Shown one piece after another: positions 21,760 through 33,640 of a stretch of DNA of 64,000 bases. The notes beneath the pieces were generated by a model that ran no database searches, was not told the origin of the DNA, and was given only the letters and a program-made list of their open reading frames with translations. How positions within the stretch are numbered: position 1 is the first letter of the stretch; the number at the start of each line of letters is the position of its first letter. The stretch covers positions 402,268,939 to 402,332,938 of the forward strand of contig NC_081406.1 in assembly GCF_030272615.1 (NCBI RefSeq), written 5' to 3'. The position numbers were made by a program, and so were the translations under genes. Source of the stretch: Cryptomeria japonica. Lineage: Eukaryota; Streptophyta; Pinopsida; Cupressales; Cupressaceae.

Positions 21760-22699
21760 TCCTCACTTTCAGGTACACATGGATTTTGAAGTTTCTCCTT
21801 TCTAGAGTTAAACAAATTTGAACTTTTTCTTCCCCTTTCTATGTCTTTTTAGACTACATATCAATTGAGGTGGTCTTCAGCTCACAAAAGATTACACTTC
21901 TGTTATACAATACCTTCTCAATCACTAGATTCTAAAGCTTGTATCCTTTCACTGCCAAGATGTAGCCAATAAAGATACACTTAATAGTTTTTTTATCCAA
22001 CTTAGATCTATTTGCATCAGGCACATACACATATGCCTCATAGCCAAAGACATGAATATGTCTCTGAGAAGGATTCTTGCGAGACCATGCTTCCATGGGC
22101 ATTTTATCCACCAATGCTGAAGTGAGAGATCTATTTTGTAAATAGCATGTTGTAGATACAACCTCATCCCAGAACTCCTGCTCCAGACTAGCATACTCAA
22201 CATGCTTCTTGTCTTTTCCATCAACGTTCTATTCAGCCTTTCAGCAACTCTAGTTTATTGCAGAGTGTAAGGTGCGGTCTTATGCCTTTAATTCCATGGT
22301 CTTTGAAAAATTGATCAAATTTTGTTGAACAAAACTCACCTTCATTATCAATCGGGCATTTAATTTTCCTGCTAATATGATTTTCAACCAAGGTTTTAAA
22401 TTCATTAAACCGTCTGAACACTTCTAATGTATTATCAGAAAATACACAAATGTCCTTCTTGAATAATAATTTATAAAAGAAACATAATATCTAGAATTTG
22501 ACAATGAAGGAACATTAACTAGACCAAATACATTAGAGTGAATATAATCTAGGAAACTAGAAGATTTATGAGGATTGGAATAAAATGAAACATGGTCTTA
22601 CTTTCCATATATATAATGTTCACAAAATTCAAATTCAAAGTTACAATCATCGAGCCCCTCAACAAGACTTATTTTTTAGAGATTTTAAGCCCTTCTCTC
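21760..22699 (-). pseudogene. Copia integrase
   Basis: Fragments in several frames: FRRFNEFKTLVENHISRKIK with CPIDNEGEFCSTKFDQFFKD (the family has a D in place of the second N or D here), MEAWSRKNPSQRHIHVFGYEAYVYV, and KTIKCIFIGYI, the conserved C-terminal block. The DDE core is badly eroded: several stops and frame changes between 22450 and 22230 remove part of it. Confidence 0.75.
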
Positions 22700-23229
22700 T
22701 TATGTGACTGAGTCTATGATGCCATAGCATTGTTTTCTTAGTAGAAAGTTTAATTTCCATTGAACTTGCAATGTTCTTCTTCCAGGCATCCTTGTCTGAC
22801 TTTCTAGAGACACTGTTACATTGAACAGATTACCAATCCTTGCACCCTTAGCAAGCACTATAGAGACTCTAGTCATCTTAAAACCACCACCTGAAAATAA
22901 TACTTGTACACCAGCATCATTTAGCTTACTAACATAAATGACATTACAAGCCAAACCTAGTATGTACATTACACCATCAATTCCCTTCGTTCTTCCATCA
23001 GGAAAATGAATTCTAACTCCTCCTCGGCCAAAAATTTCAAGATGAACCACTAGCCAAGTAAACCATTCCACCATCATACTCTTCACACCTGGAGAACCAT
23101 TCTCTATGAGATGTCATGTGGAAAGATGCACCAGAGTCGATCAACCAAACATTATCATCTATCTGTGTTGCCAAGGCAACAATGAAGGCATCTGCATCAC
23201 TATGAGAAGATTTGATATCAGAAGTGTTC
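22700..23229 (-). pseudogene. Copia protease and GAG-pre-integrase region
   Basis: The active-site motif WLIDSGASFHMTSHREWF is intact (about 23155-23100). It is followed by VRIHFPDGRTKGIDGVMYI and LNDAGVQVLFSGGGFKMTR, the usual continuation to the integrase zinc region. A frameshift lies near 23045. Aspartic protease cuts the polyprotein; the D-S-G triad is kept here. Confidence 0.8.
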
Positions 23230-23511
23230 TTCTTATTTTTCTTTTCCTCTTTACAATCCTTCAAGATATAGCCAGTCTGCCCACAATTCTAGCATTTCAC
23301 CTTGGACTTCTTCCCAAGAGACTTTGATCTCTCCTTTGATTTGGATTTGGAATTCTTGTCCTTCTGTTTGTTTTTCTCCTTTGATCTTCCTCGAATAGTA
23401 AGGGCCTCCTTGGCCATTTCAGAAGACTTCCTTTGTGCCTCTTTTGAAAGCAACAAAGCAACCACATCCTCCATTTTGAAGGTGGTTTTTGTACTCCCAA
23501 TAGCCATCACT
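23230..23511 (-). pseudogene. Copia gag, C-terminal half with zinc knuckle
   Basis: From 23511 down, the translation continues the gag of 36352-36819: VMAIGSTKTTFKMEDVVALL, then a Lys/Ser-rich basic stretch and a zinc knuckle (KVKCWNCGQTGYILKDC, with Y at the usual H position; the first part includes a stop near 23290). The two halves are now 12.8 kb apart. Removing 23517-36346 and one agatg rejoins HL-VMAI without loss of a codon. Confidence 0.88.
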
Positions 23512-23516
23512 AGATG

Positions 23517-24303
23517 TGAAGCAGTCACCAACGAGGAGAGACCTTGAGGAGATCAATCCAAACTGGTTAGAAAGAGTAAACACAATGGAAACACACAGAT
23601 ATGATGGAGGCAATGCATAACAGATAGTTTTATTCCATGAAAGTTAATTACATCCAACCGGTAACAATTGGGTTACAACATACCGACACATAGGCCTAGT
23701 AGAATAGGTCACACCAGGACCTTAAATCAAAAGATATATCTTCTAGGCACAGTCTATCTATCTGATACTCCTTTATTCTCCGATTGATTCCATTCTACAT
23801 CATGATTACAAATATATATCGATCCAAAGGATCTGGTCAGACCAAAAAGGATCAAAACCCGAAGAGCAAGACCTAATGTGCAAAAAATGAATAAGGTCAG
23901 CCTCCGCCAAGAGATTCCTCCAAAAAATCCAAAGGATGAAATGTAGAAGGTCAGCCACATGCCAAGCAACATCGAGATCAATGCCTTAGGCTCTGCAGGT
24001 TTTAGAATGGGTTCCGATAGATCACTAGAATAGGTCTCAGGCAATCACTAACAAAGTGACAACCGGTAACAAGAGACTATGAAGGAAACAGATAGTGATA
24101 TCTTGCCAGAAAGTGATCCAAATGAGATGTGGTTTGAAATAAAGAAACAATGATCAAGTCTTCAAGTAGAATCCAACTCTATAGGAACCAGCGAGCCAAA
24201 ACCAGGACACACAGAAAGGAAAATTGAAACTGCAAACAAAATAGAAAAGGAAATGTTTTGGGTTGATGTAAGATTGTTGTGAATTAGGGATGCTCCTACA
24301 TCA
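23517..24303 (-). repeat. 3' LTR of the chromovirus
   Basis: 787 bases. From about 23632 to the end it aligns with 35632-36346; the two copies share phrases such as gttaattacatccaac, caacataccgacaca and gcctagtagaataggtcac. The first approximately 105 bases have no partner in the other LTR. The chromodomain stop is only about 30 bases from its right end. Confidence 0.88.
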
Positions 24304-24333
24304 GACATCTATGGTTAATAAAAAATGAGCCTC

Positions 24334-25119
24334 TCACTTTGCTAGGGTTAGAGGGAAACCAAGGCGGTCTACCTCTTCTTGAGAAATCCAAGATGAATCT
24401 TCCACTGGTATGTTCTTCCACTTCATAAGATATTCTTTGTACTGACTGCTTCGGGTACTATGTCCAATCCTACTATACAAAATCTCTTCAATCTGATCTA
24501 GTTCATTTTGGGGCAATTGTTTCTCCAAGTCTGCAATACTATCCTCACTAAGTTCTAGTTCATGGTACTCATGAAGATCTATAATGTTGAATATTGGTGA
24601 AATACTTAGACTATATGGTAGCTCCACCTCATATGCATTTCCAGAACTAAACTTTCTCAAGATCTTACAAGGTCCAAACTTCTTCACCTGCAACTTATTA
24701 TAAGTTCCAACTGGGAATCTCTCTTTTCTCAAATAGACCATCACTTCATCGCCAACTTCAAATTCCTTATGTCTCCTTTTCTCATCTGCCTTCTCCTTGT
24801 ATTTGCTATTCATGTCTTCTAAATGTCGTTTAACCTGAACATGCAATGTTGTCATGTGATCTGCAAATTTTTCTGCCTCTCAACTCTTCTGATCTTCACT
24901 GCTAATGTCTCTTAATTATTCTATTCCTTTAGGATGCACTCTGGTAACAATCTCAAAAGGTCTTTTTCCTATACTTCTATTCACTGAATTGTTATAGGCA
25001 AACTCTGCATGTGCAAGGATCAAATCCCAACTTCCAGTTTTATCTCCCACTAAACATCTCAAAAAGTTTCCCAAACTTTGATTAACTATTTCTGTCTATC
25101 CATCAGTTTGTGGATGAAA
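24334..25119 (-). pseudogene. Chromovirus integrase, C-terminal part with chromodomain
   Basis: From 25119 down: TFHPQTDG then a stop, TEIVNQSLGNFLRCLVG (containing the catalytic Glu), AHAEFAYNNSVNRSIGKRPF, then [40 protein letters not shown] and the [20 protein letters not shown] block. The chromodomain ends the protein (about 24480-24334): [20 protein letters not shown], then [20 protein letters not shown]. In the family this domain directs insertion to methylated-histone chromatin. It is the defining feature of a chromovirus. Open for 173 residues to the stop at 24334. Confidence 0.92.
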
Positions 25120-25419
25120 AGTAGTGTAGACACCCAAAAATGGTCAACGCTTGCAAGGTTATACTTTAACATTTGCGCATTGCCTCATTTTAGGTTTTTG
25201 CGTCGCATTAACATTTATCCTATGTCACGCACTTGGTCTTTATCATTTGCGAACATTGAGTCATTCTTCTACACTCTTTAATCATTTCGTCTTCGAATTT
25301 GGTCTTGTCGACAACATTATCCAATCATGATTTTGATTAATTTTACCCTGTCGCATCAATGTGCGTATTCATTTGTCATCATTTTGGACATCATCAATCC
25401 TAATTAGGGTTTTGTCCTC

Positions 25420-25740
25420 TTTTCGATCTTGTCATCTGGCGATCAGTTTATCAATCTTGTCATTTTAACAATCGATTTGTCATCGATTGTTGTCATGTTC
25501 AATCTTGTCATCTTGCGATCAATTTGTCATCGATCGTGGTCATGTCTAATCTTGTCATCTTGCAATCTATTTTGTCAATTTTGTCATTTTTCAACCGATT
25601 TGTCATCGATCGTTATCTGTCTCGATTATGTCAATTTGGATCAATTTGTCATTGTTCCTCGTCAATTGGCGCATTTATCAATCAAATCATTTTGTCGCAT
25701 TGGTCATTTATCAAATCAAATCATGATCAAGTCAATTATA
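25420..25740 (+). repeat. Imperfect cttgtcatcttgcgatcaa repeats in the solo LTR
   Basis: The phrases 'tcttgtcatcttgcgatca' and 'atttgtcatcgatcgt' recur five or six times with changes (about 25430, 25504, 25551, 25598). The ORFs over them are repeat artefacts. Confidence 0.75.
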
Positions 25741-26034
25741 GACCTAATTGTCATCCTCGCATTTCTAATTCGCCTTCTAGGGTTTTATGATTTAATCATT
25801 TAACCTAATGTGTCATTTCTTCCTTTAGGATTACTAAATTATTTATTAATCCTAAGTTTTCTCATTACAATTAAATATTCATTTAATTGGCTAATTATTC
25901 CTCTTTGTGAGTGAATTAATTAATAAATGAAAAATTATTGATTAATTCACTAATTTCTAATTTCCTATTTTCATTATTCTCTAATTTCCTAATTTCTTAA
26001 TTCCAAATTCAATTTTCTCTTATTTCTTTCCTAA

Positions 26035-26215
26035 ATTTATGGCAATGACATAGAAATTTGTCATAAAATGTCATAAATTGTCATAAAATTCTTGACATAG
26101 AAATGTGTCATAGGATTTGTCATAAAATGTCATAAAATGTCATAAATTCTTGACATAGTAATTTGTCATGAATTGTCATAAGCCTTGCATAGCAATTTGT
26201 CATAGACATGTCATA
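26035..26215 (+). repeat. Short gtcataaa-type tandem repeats in the solo LTR
   Basis: Units such as tgtcataaaatgtcataaat and cttgacatagaaa alternate for about 180 bases. Each contains the near-palindrome tgacata/tgtca. No coding. Confidence 0.8.
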
Positions 26216-26285
26216 ATTTTGCTATTCTTGATTTGAATTTCCATTCAAATCACTATCATGCTAATTTGATCTTTTTCTCCAATTT

Positions 26286-26297
26286 CTCTATAAATTG
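26286..26297 (+). promoter_or_regulatory. Probable TATA box of the solo LTR
   Basis: tctctataaatt, the same motif as at 11717 in the Tat 3' LTR. Inferred from position and sequence only. Confidence 0.45.
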
Positions 26298-26710
26298 GAT
26301 GAATTCTTAATCTCAAAGCCCCTTGACCCTTGATTCCTTGATTCTTAATAACCCTTGAATCCCGAATCCTTGATTCTCGAATCCTAATTCCTATCAGACT
26401 AATGAACTTATGCTTCTAGTACTCTTGAGCTTTTCATCAATCTTGCTTTCAATTGTGTGTGCACTTGTAGGTGAGATCCACAAACCTATTGAAGAGGAAA
26501 GAACAACAATGGAGCCGCATGGAAGGAGTATTCAATCTTACATCTGGTTTGCATAATGTTTTCTTTTGAATGCTTCGTTTTCATACCTCTATTGAATGTG
26601 CTTTGGAATTAGGTTCATTTCATGAGTTTTCTTATAATTGAGCTATCATGTTTAATGTTTTGATCTACTTATCTTGTTTTGATGATTCCTAATTTCTATG
26701 CTACAAGTAG

Positions 26711-27224
26711 AACTAAACTTCAAATCTTTCTTCATCTTCTTCCAAAGTATACTCCAAAAATAGCCAACAAACTTAGTGTCTCTGTCTGAAACTATGCTCT
26801 TAGGCAGTCCATGAAATCTTACCACTTCCTTGAAAAATAGGTTTTCTACATGCAATGCATCTGATGTCTTCTTACAAGGTATGAAATGAGCCATTTTTGA
26901 AAATCTATCCACTGCCACAAATACAGAATCATTCCCTCTCAGTGTCTTAGGTAAGCCAAGTACAAAATCCATACTTATATCCTCCCAAGGTCTTACCGGT
27001 ACTATCAAAGGTTTACACAATCCCACATTCTGACTACTACCTTTTGCAACTTGACAAACTCTGTAACTCTGCAAATATCTCTTAACATTCTTATGAATCT
27101 GGGGCCAAAAGTATTGCTCACTCACCAATGCAATTGTTTTATCAATGCCAAAATATCCAGCTAAACCTCCACTATGTTTCTCTTTTATCAGGTTCTCCCT
27201 AATGGAACTTTTAGGTATGTACAA
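26711..27224 (-). pseudogene. Chromovirus integrase, N-terminal part and core
   Basis: Zinc region: KEKHSGGLAGYFGIDKT (Y at the second His position) and YRVCQVAKG (first Cys of the C-x-x-C replaced by Tyr). The core shows PWEDISMDFVLGLPKT (first D) and SIVSDRDTKFVGYFW (second D). The frame is cut after LKFSST by the solo LTR at 26705; it continues at 25119 with TFHPQTDG and the E-containing block. Removing the insert and one agtag rejoins the frame. Confidence 0.88.
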
Positions 27225-28639
27225 CTAAACTCCTTTAAATAACACCTCATTTTGAATGAAGTAATCCAACCATTTTCTCCTATCAACCATAACCAGTTCT
27301 CTATATGCTTTCCAAGGTTCTACAAAATCTGGGTCTTCGCCATATAAGGTCTTCAAATATTCAAAACCTAATACTGTCACTCCCATCTCTGTCAACAAAT
27401 TCCTTCTCCCACTCAATGCATCAACAACATTGTTAGATTTCCCACTTCTATGTTTCAACACAAAGGTGTAACTCTGCAAGAACTCTACCCATCTCATATG
27501 TTTCTGATTCAACTTACTCTAATTGTTCAAATATTCCAAAGCTTGATGATCTGTATACAACAAAAACTCCTTAGGCAACAAGTAATGTCTCCATTTTTTC
27601 AAGGCTTGAATTATGGCATAAAATTCCTGATCATATACTAAATACCTCTTCCCGACATCATTCAATTTCTCATTGAAATAGGCTATTGCTCTCCCTCCTT
27701 GACTCAAAACTGCTCCTATTGTTGTTCCACTTGCATCACAATCCACTTGAATACCCTATTGAAATCTGGTAAAGCTAACATAGGCTGCTTAGTCATTTTT
27801 TGTTTCAACAACTCAAAACTTTTGTTTTCTCCAGTGGTCCACTTGAATTCCTTCCAATCTCCCCTCATGGTCTCTGTCATAGGATTACAAACTAAACTAA
27901 AATTTCTGATAAACTTCCAGTAAAAACTAGCCAATCCATGAAATGATCTTACCTCTCCAATGCTTTCTGGTGTAGGCCACTCAACAATGGCTTCCACTTT
28001 CTCAGGGTCCATCTTCAAACCATCCTCAAATATCGCAAAGCCCAAATAGACTAGCTCATCCTTCATGAAAGTGCACTTCTTGATATTTATTAGTAACTTT
28101 TCTTGTCTCAACTTCTGCAAAACTTGTCTTAACTGCAACAAAGACTCCTCTTTTGTTTTACTAAAAATTAGAATGCCATCCAAGTACATAATAACAAACT
28201 TACCCAAGAATTTATTCAAGACCTCATTCATCATCCTCATGAAAGTACTCGGTGCATTAGTTAGTCCAAAAGGCATCACCAACCATTCATATAATCCTTC
28301 ATTTGTCCTAAATGTTGTCTTTCATTCATCACCTTCTCTGATCCCGATATGATGATATCCACTCTTCAAATCTAGCTTTGTAAAGTACTTATTTCCACTC
28401 AAACAGTCCATTATGTCATCCATCCTAGGCAAGGGAAACCGGTATTTCACTATGATCTTGTTTATTGCTCTTGAATTGGTACACATACTCCATTCTCTAT
28501 TCTTCTTTGATGCTAATATTGCTAGTACTACACAAGGGCTCAAACCTTTCCTAATCAAACCTTTCTTCAATAGCTCTTACACTTGTCTATTTAGTTCTTC
28601 ATTCTCTGCCAGTGTTAACTAGTGTGCAATTTTGTTAAG
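27225..28639 (-). pseudogene. Chromovirus RT and RNase H
   Basis: RT blocks: [60 protein letters not shown], then WLVMPFGLTNAPSTFMRMMN and YLDGILIFSKT (about 28180). The last is the catalytic box, and its second Asp is Gly, so the active site is lost. The RNase H follows: [20 protein letters not shown], then [20 protein letters not shown] and [15 protein letters not shown] (27746-27519), and the connection to integrase (MRWVEFLQSYTFVLKHRSGK) to about 27225. Stops and frameshifts lie at about 28322, 27750 and 27515. Confidence 0.9.
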
Positions 28640-29329
28640 CAAACTAGCTCTGGGAACTAAGTCCAAGCAATGGATAATACTTCTAACAGGTGGCAATCCA
28701 TCAGGTACATTATCTGAAATGATGTCCCCATACTATGTCAGCAAATCTCTTATTTATGTTGGGTGTTCTCCTTCTGGTTTCGGTCTCTCGGTCTTATTAG
28801 GAATTAAGGAAAAACACACATTCTCATGTCTCAGTCCATCCATAAATTTCCTTCTATCTACTAGACAGATTCTGGCATTTGTGCAGACTTCATTCTTCAA
28901 AGGTTCCTCCAAAGGTAACAAGGTTTTCTTCATCCCATTGGCCGCAATAGTGTATGTATTCTTCCTCCCAACATGTATTGCCTATCTATCAAACTGCCAA
29001 GGTCTTCCCAACAAAAGATGACAAATGTCCATAGGCATAATATCACTAATCACACAAAGCTTCATCATGATAATTCCTAATATTCAATTTTAGTAAAGAT
29101 TGTTCACTTACTAACAACTTATGTTCATCCTGAATCCATGCTATCTGATAAGTCTTAGGGTATTTCAATCTCTCCAATTTCAACTTATTCACCATCTCTT
29201 CTGAAACAAGATTATCTAAACTACCACTATTAATAACAACTTTACAACACTTACTGGATACCTTACATTTGGTCTTGAATAGGTTCTTCCCCTACAAGGT
29301 TTCTTTACTCCTCCAGTATGACACAAAGC
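28640..29329 (-). pseudogene. Chromovirus protease and linker to RT
   Basis: The frame continues VVINSGSLDNLVSEEMVNK; in the family the first three of those active-site residues are D-S-G, so the catalytic Asp has become Asn (about 29238-29230). The linker then reads LLLGRPWQFD and, after several stops, NVPDGLPPVRSIIHCLDLVP, the conserved lead-in to RT (the family has a D-H-x-I-x-L pattern). The mutation means this copy cannot process its polyprotein. Confidence 0.75.
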
Positions 29330-30042
29330 TCTCCTCATCATAAATAGTTCTCCATCTTCTGGTTTATTGTTTGATCTGGTGGGGTTCTCTCCCACCACTG
29401 CCACTCTTCTGATAGCCTCTGACTTCTTACATTCAAATGCACTGTGTCCTTCTCCTCCACATTTAAAACAGGTTCCTTTGAATGTCCTTTTGTCTTGTCT
29501 TCCAAAGTTCTCATTCCGGTAACCATCCGGTTCTCTCCTCTGGTAGAAATTTCTATCATCCTTCTAGTATGAATTAGATTCCTTTCTCACTTCCTTGTCC
29601 TTATTCTGATCTATACTAGTTCCTCTTCCTCCAACGTATCCTTTTCCTCCTTGAAATCTTCCTCCGGTAAATCCTCCACCTCTACCTCTCTGTCTCTGCT
29701 CATGCCTCTTATTCAATTTCTCTTCAACCTTTATTGCATACTGGTAAGCCTCTTTAACACTCTCTAATTTGATCATACTAAGTTCATCTTGTATAGACAT
29801 CCACAATTCATCCAAATATCTTGCAATTTGTTCAATTTCATCATCAACAATGAACATGTTTGGATCTGATGTTCGACTTGTAAAATGCTTCGGTGTACTT
29901 CTTCACACTAGATTCATTCTATCTAAGATTCTGCAAATTTTAGAACAAATCTACTTGATAATTTATCGAGACAAATTTTGATTTTAACTTAGCAATTATC
30001 CTATCCCACGTCTTAATCTTTTCTTTACCTCTTCTTTTGCCT
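29330..30042 (-). pseudogene. Chromovirus gag, C-terminal half
   Basis: Minus translation: KIKTWDRIIAKLKSKF, YQVDLFQNLQNLR, SVKKYTEAFYKSNIRS, then DEIEQIARYLDELWMSIQDE and VKEAYQYAIKVEEKLNK, a retrotransposon gag pattern. An Arg/Gly-rich stretch and a zinc knuckle (CFKCGGEGHSAFEC, about 29470-29430) follow. Stops occur at about 29940, 29863 and 29562. The N-terminal half is missing because the sequence switches to Tat-type spacer at about 30042. Confidence 0.85.
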
Positions 30043-30224
30043 TGCTTGGATTAATATGTCCATTCCTTTGGATTTGTTCCCTTTGATTGGATTGATATAT
30101 TATCCTATTATGAGATAGTCCTTGAACATCATATAACCCTCTATCATCATTCACTTATCCATTCATATCTCATTTGTTCATTCATCCACTCAAAATTCCT
30201 TTTGCCTTGCTAGACACTAGGGGC

Positions 30225-30495
30225 AAACATGAAAAAAATCATAAAAATCATAAAATGTCCTCAAAAAATCATAAAAAACATAAAATGTCTTGAAAAATCA
30301 TAAAATGTCTTGAAAAAATCATAAAAAATCATAAAATATCTAGAAAAACCCTAAACATCATAAAATGTCTTGAAAAAATCATAAAAATCATTAAAAATTC
30401 TGAAAAAATCATAAAAATCATAAAACATCATGAAAAAACCTTAAAAATCATAAAATGTCTGGAAAAACCCTAAAAATCATAAAATATCCATAAAA
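30225..30495 (+). repeat. Tandem aaaaatcataaaatgtct repeats
   Basis: Eight or more variants of a unit of about 20-35 bases (aaaaatcataaaatgtctt, gaaaaaatcataaaaatcat). Similar A-rich repeats (cctaaaaatcagaaaaagtc) follow the integrase in the first Tat element at 5840. The phrase gacactaggggcaaacatg just before is typical spacer sequence. Confidence 0.85.
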
Positions 30496-31627
30496 ACCCT
30501 AAGCGATGACACAAACACTTCAGACAAACATGCACCTTTTCACTTCAACGAATTCATGACGTGACGAGATTATGATTGAGTAAACATACCAATCTGATTG
30601 ACTTGTTAAAATGAAACACATTTACTAGGAATAAAAATCATTAGGCATGAAACATATTGTTTGCTTATTTTATTTTGATTGTTTCTAATTTTGTTTTTTG
30701 GGTGACATGTCTTTTAGCTTTTCTGGGATGTCTCTGACTAGAGATTTTATCTACAAGGTGTCTTTGACTAGAAAGACGAGGATGGGGCATGTTCACTTGT
30801 TTGTTGCTTGTGGGATGTTCCTTAGGAATATGATGACACATCCTAGGACATGATCATCTAAGATCATCAAGGACATAATAGTCTTATGCAAATTGAGGTA
30901 ATCCTTCTTATTTGATGTGTTTTCATACTCACAATTTTTATGTTGATTCATTTGGGTCTAATCTATATCCAGATGAGTTTTTCCAATTGCCATAATAAGC
31001 TCGATGATGATATAAGCACTTGAAAAGCATAAGAATTTTCATAACCTTTCATATCCTCTTTCTCATCATTCTTCTTTCTCATCAGTTTTCTCCTTTCATC
31101 AACCTTTTCATCTCTCTTTTTCATCATTTCTTCCATCATCTTCTTCATTCTTCTTATTGAAATGAGATCAATCAAATGCTCTATCCAACTGATGCATATC
31201 TTTGAAATTATTAATCACTTTATCATTTCAACCAACTTGCTTCTTGCAATCTCCATTCCCCTAGATCAATCAATCAATCATTGGATCACCTTATCTTGCG
31301 CTAGCAACAATTCTTATCAGCTTAATCAACTCAATCAACTTAATTAGCTAATCAACTCAACTATATTGTTCATTTCTATCAATTGTTTGGTTACGCCTTA
31401 TCAACTGTGCATTTCCATGAAATGCACATCTCAACTTAGTCACTTGCACAATATCAATCATCCAATCTTCTCTTCCACAATCTATCGAGAGATCGATCTC
31501 CATTAGTCCATTTGATCAATCTCTTGAGGGGGCATAAATAATCAATCATCATCCTTACCAGGACACCTCTAGAGCATATCTTAGTTGATCATTTTCTTTG
31601 AAACAACGCGACAGGCTACATTATCTC

Positions 31628-31641
31628 AAAGAGGGGCAAAA
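31628..31641 (+). other. Polypurine tract of the second Tat element
   Basis: aaagaggggcaaaa directly before tgtagacacataaaa; nearly identical to the PPT at 10984. Confidence 0.85.
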
Positions 31642-32460
31642 TGTAGACACATAAAAATTTCCATTAAAATGTGTCCTCTTATCAAACCTCAATTTTATAA
31701 TCATCATCAGGATCGATGCATTATAATTCTCATTTTCCATTATACTATTCATTATTTTAATATTTATATCCACATTCCCTTATTTCCATTATCCACTATT
31801 CACTATATTAAAATATATTCATTCTTCATTATTTTATTAATATACCCATATCATTATTTCATTAAATCTATTAAATGAATACATATTTCATTATTTATCT
31901 ATCCCATGCATTTAAAATAAAGAATAATCACTCTTTGCCACTTACCATTTTTTCAAATCTCCTCTATATCAACTACATCCTCTATTTATCATTTTTCCTC
32001 TATCCTATTTTCATCCACCTCACGCATGTGGGATCAAATTCTCAAACCCTATTCTTTATCCCACATTTGCACCACATCTTGGATTCTACCCTGAGGATAT
32101 CTATAATAGCCCATCCCCTCTCTCTCATTTGAACCATCTAGTTATCTAGCAATCTGGCACTTAGTTTATCTTTGGCATTATCGTATTTCCATTATCTTGC
32201 CTTTGGCATTTCCTAGTTTGCACACCATTTGCATTTCATCTTCAAAATCTTCATTCATCATGGCTCTTTGTGAAAGTTCTTTATGAGAGCATTCAAATTC
32301 TTAAGCATGAAGTCTTGGTGATAGGAGTGCAATAGAGTTAAAATTCCTGTAGATTTTGCATGTCTGGTTTGTTTTAGTGTTGCATTTGTTTATTCTTGCA
32401 GGTACTCTATTGAGGATGTTGGAATAAATTTGCATCTTAACTCAATGAGATCTCAGACAT
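31642..32460 (+). repeat. 3' LTR of the second Tat element (right end uncertain)
   Basis: Starts tgtagacacataaaaatttc and matches 42253-42870 base for base over long stretches (for example ccattaaaatgtgtcctctt, cacctcacgcatgtgggatc). A TATA-like box is near 32099. The last clear homology is near 32445 (caatgagatctcagacattt compared with caatgagatcgcagaaatgt at about 42850); the true end was not located. Confidence 0.75.
32097..32107 (+). promoter_or_regulatory. Probable TATA box, Tat LTR (degenerate)
   Basis: gatatctataatagccc; the homologous LTR at 42253 has gatatctataaaaaccc at about 42711-42726, a better TATA box. The site is followed by a cccctctctctc tract in both. Confidence 0.5.
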
Positions 32461-32475
32461 TTTCCTCATCTAGAG

Positions 32476-33640
32476 ATGGATCTTAGTGAAAATAGTTCAT
32501 ATGAGGAAGCAAACATTAATGATGCCTTGGTTAATGAGGTGGAAAATCTGAATGATGATAAGTTAGATATGAGGAGACAACTAGAAGCCCTTACCATCAG
32601 GATGACTCAAGAGTTAGAAGCTAGGAGGACAGTTGAAGATAAAATAAGAGATAAGGAGGATGAGATCTTAAAGCTGAACTAAGATATTAGTAACCTACAT
32701 GTACATCTTCAAGAGGAAAGATAAGAAAAAGAGGAAATACAAGATGATCTAGACATTGCTATGTCTCTTAGAGAAAGTCTTACGAATAAGAATGAGGAGC
32801 CTACCAAGGATTTGGCTAATGCTAATGAGTTATTAGCTAAATTCAACAAGAGAACTACTATGCTTGATGAGAAGATCTAGTCACAAAGGCAAAACAAAGA
32901 TACACGTGGCTTGGGATACACAACCTTTGAACAAGGAGAGCCATCTAGTACTAAGGAAACCATTCATGGAGGCAAATCTGCAACTAAGACCAAGAAGATC
33001 ACCGGTATGAGAACCTACAAACCAGTATGCTTTAAGTGTGATAAGGTAGGTTATACTGCTAATGTTTGTAGAAGTAGATCGAGTACTTATGATGGATATA
33101 GACCTAATACATATGAAGGTTATAAGCCTTGTACTTTTAATGGAAATTGCTTCAATTGCAACAAGTATGGGCATAGATTTGTTGAGTGCAGGTCTAGAAT
33201 AAACAATCAAAGATCTTACATGAATCCAAGGTCTAATGGTGAATGGTAAAGATCTTTAAATGAATGGAGAAACCCTACTTAGCAGAGACCTTATGTGAAC
33301 TAGTCTAGTGCATATGAAAGAGACAATAGGTAGAATGTGACATGTTCAATCTGTCACAACTATGGTCATGTTGCTATGAATTGTCAAAGAAGAACTGGTA
33401 GAGGCAATGATGGACCCTCGAGAGCATCTGGAATGGCACATTTTCACTATCACAAACCAAGGCACCTTGAAAATTTTTGTAGAGCAAGAATGAACCAACC
33501 GGTTAATCAGTCTGTTGATCGGAAAGGAAAGAAGAAGGTAAATGTGGAAGAAACCAAAAGAGAGATGAATATGACATGGAGGAAGAAAAGTGAGGAGAAA
33601 CCATCATAAGACACCAATTCTTCACCTAGTGTGGAGAACT
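32476..33640 (+). pseudogene. Gag-like protein: coiled coil and four zinc knuckles
   Basis: Starts MDLSENSSYEEANINDALVN; a long heptad-rich region (MRRQLEALTIRMTQELEARR and LHVHLQEER) predicts coiled coil to about 32870. Four knuckles follow: CFKCDKVGYTANVC (H replaced by Y), CFNCNKYGHRFVEC and CSICHNYGHVAMNC (both intact C-x2-C-x4-H-x4-C), then FHYHKPRHLENFC (both first Cys lost). Stops occur at 32682, 32723, 32879 and 33249. It resembles the nucleocapsid end of copia-like gags but has more knuckles than the usual one. No protease follows. It probably binds RNA. The start region follows directly on the Tat LTR, so the N-terminus may be incomplete. Confidence 0.7.

Larger units (their letters stand above)
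25125..26705 (+). mobile_element. Solo LTR (Tat-like) in the chromovirus integrase
   Basis: 1581 bases, tgtagacacccaaaaatgg to tttctatgctaca, flanked by agtag at 25120-25124 and 26706-26710 (perfect 5-bp TSD). The start tgtagacac matches the Tat LTRs at 31642 and 42253, and the ending gctaca matches the proposed end at 12133. It contains a TATA-like box (tctctataaatt, about 26286) and two runs of short repeats. There are no genes. Confidence 0.88.
30045..32470 (+). mobile_element. 3' end of a second Tat-type element
   Basis: The chromovirus gag gives way at about 30042 to spacer with tandem repeats, a PPT (caaagaggggcaaaa) and an LTR start (tgtagacac). Spacer, repeats and PPT resemble the 3' region of the first Tat element. 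No pol is present; the 5' part was lost or lies elsewhere. No TSD was found, so the junctions probably formed by deletion or recombination. Confidence 0.7.

Noticed and set aside
30225-30495. CRISPR-like regularly spaced repeats
   Set aside because: Units are variable in length, adjacent, A-rich and without unique spacers; the window is plant nuclear DNA.
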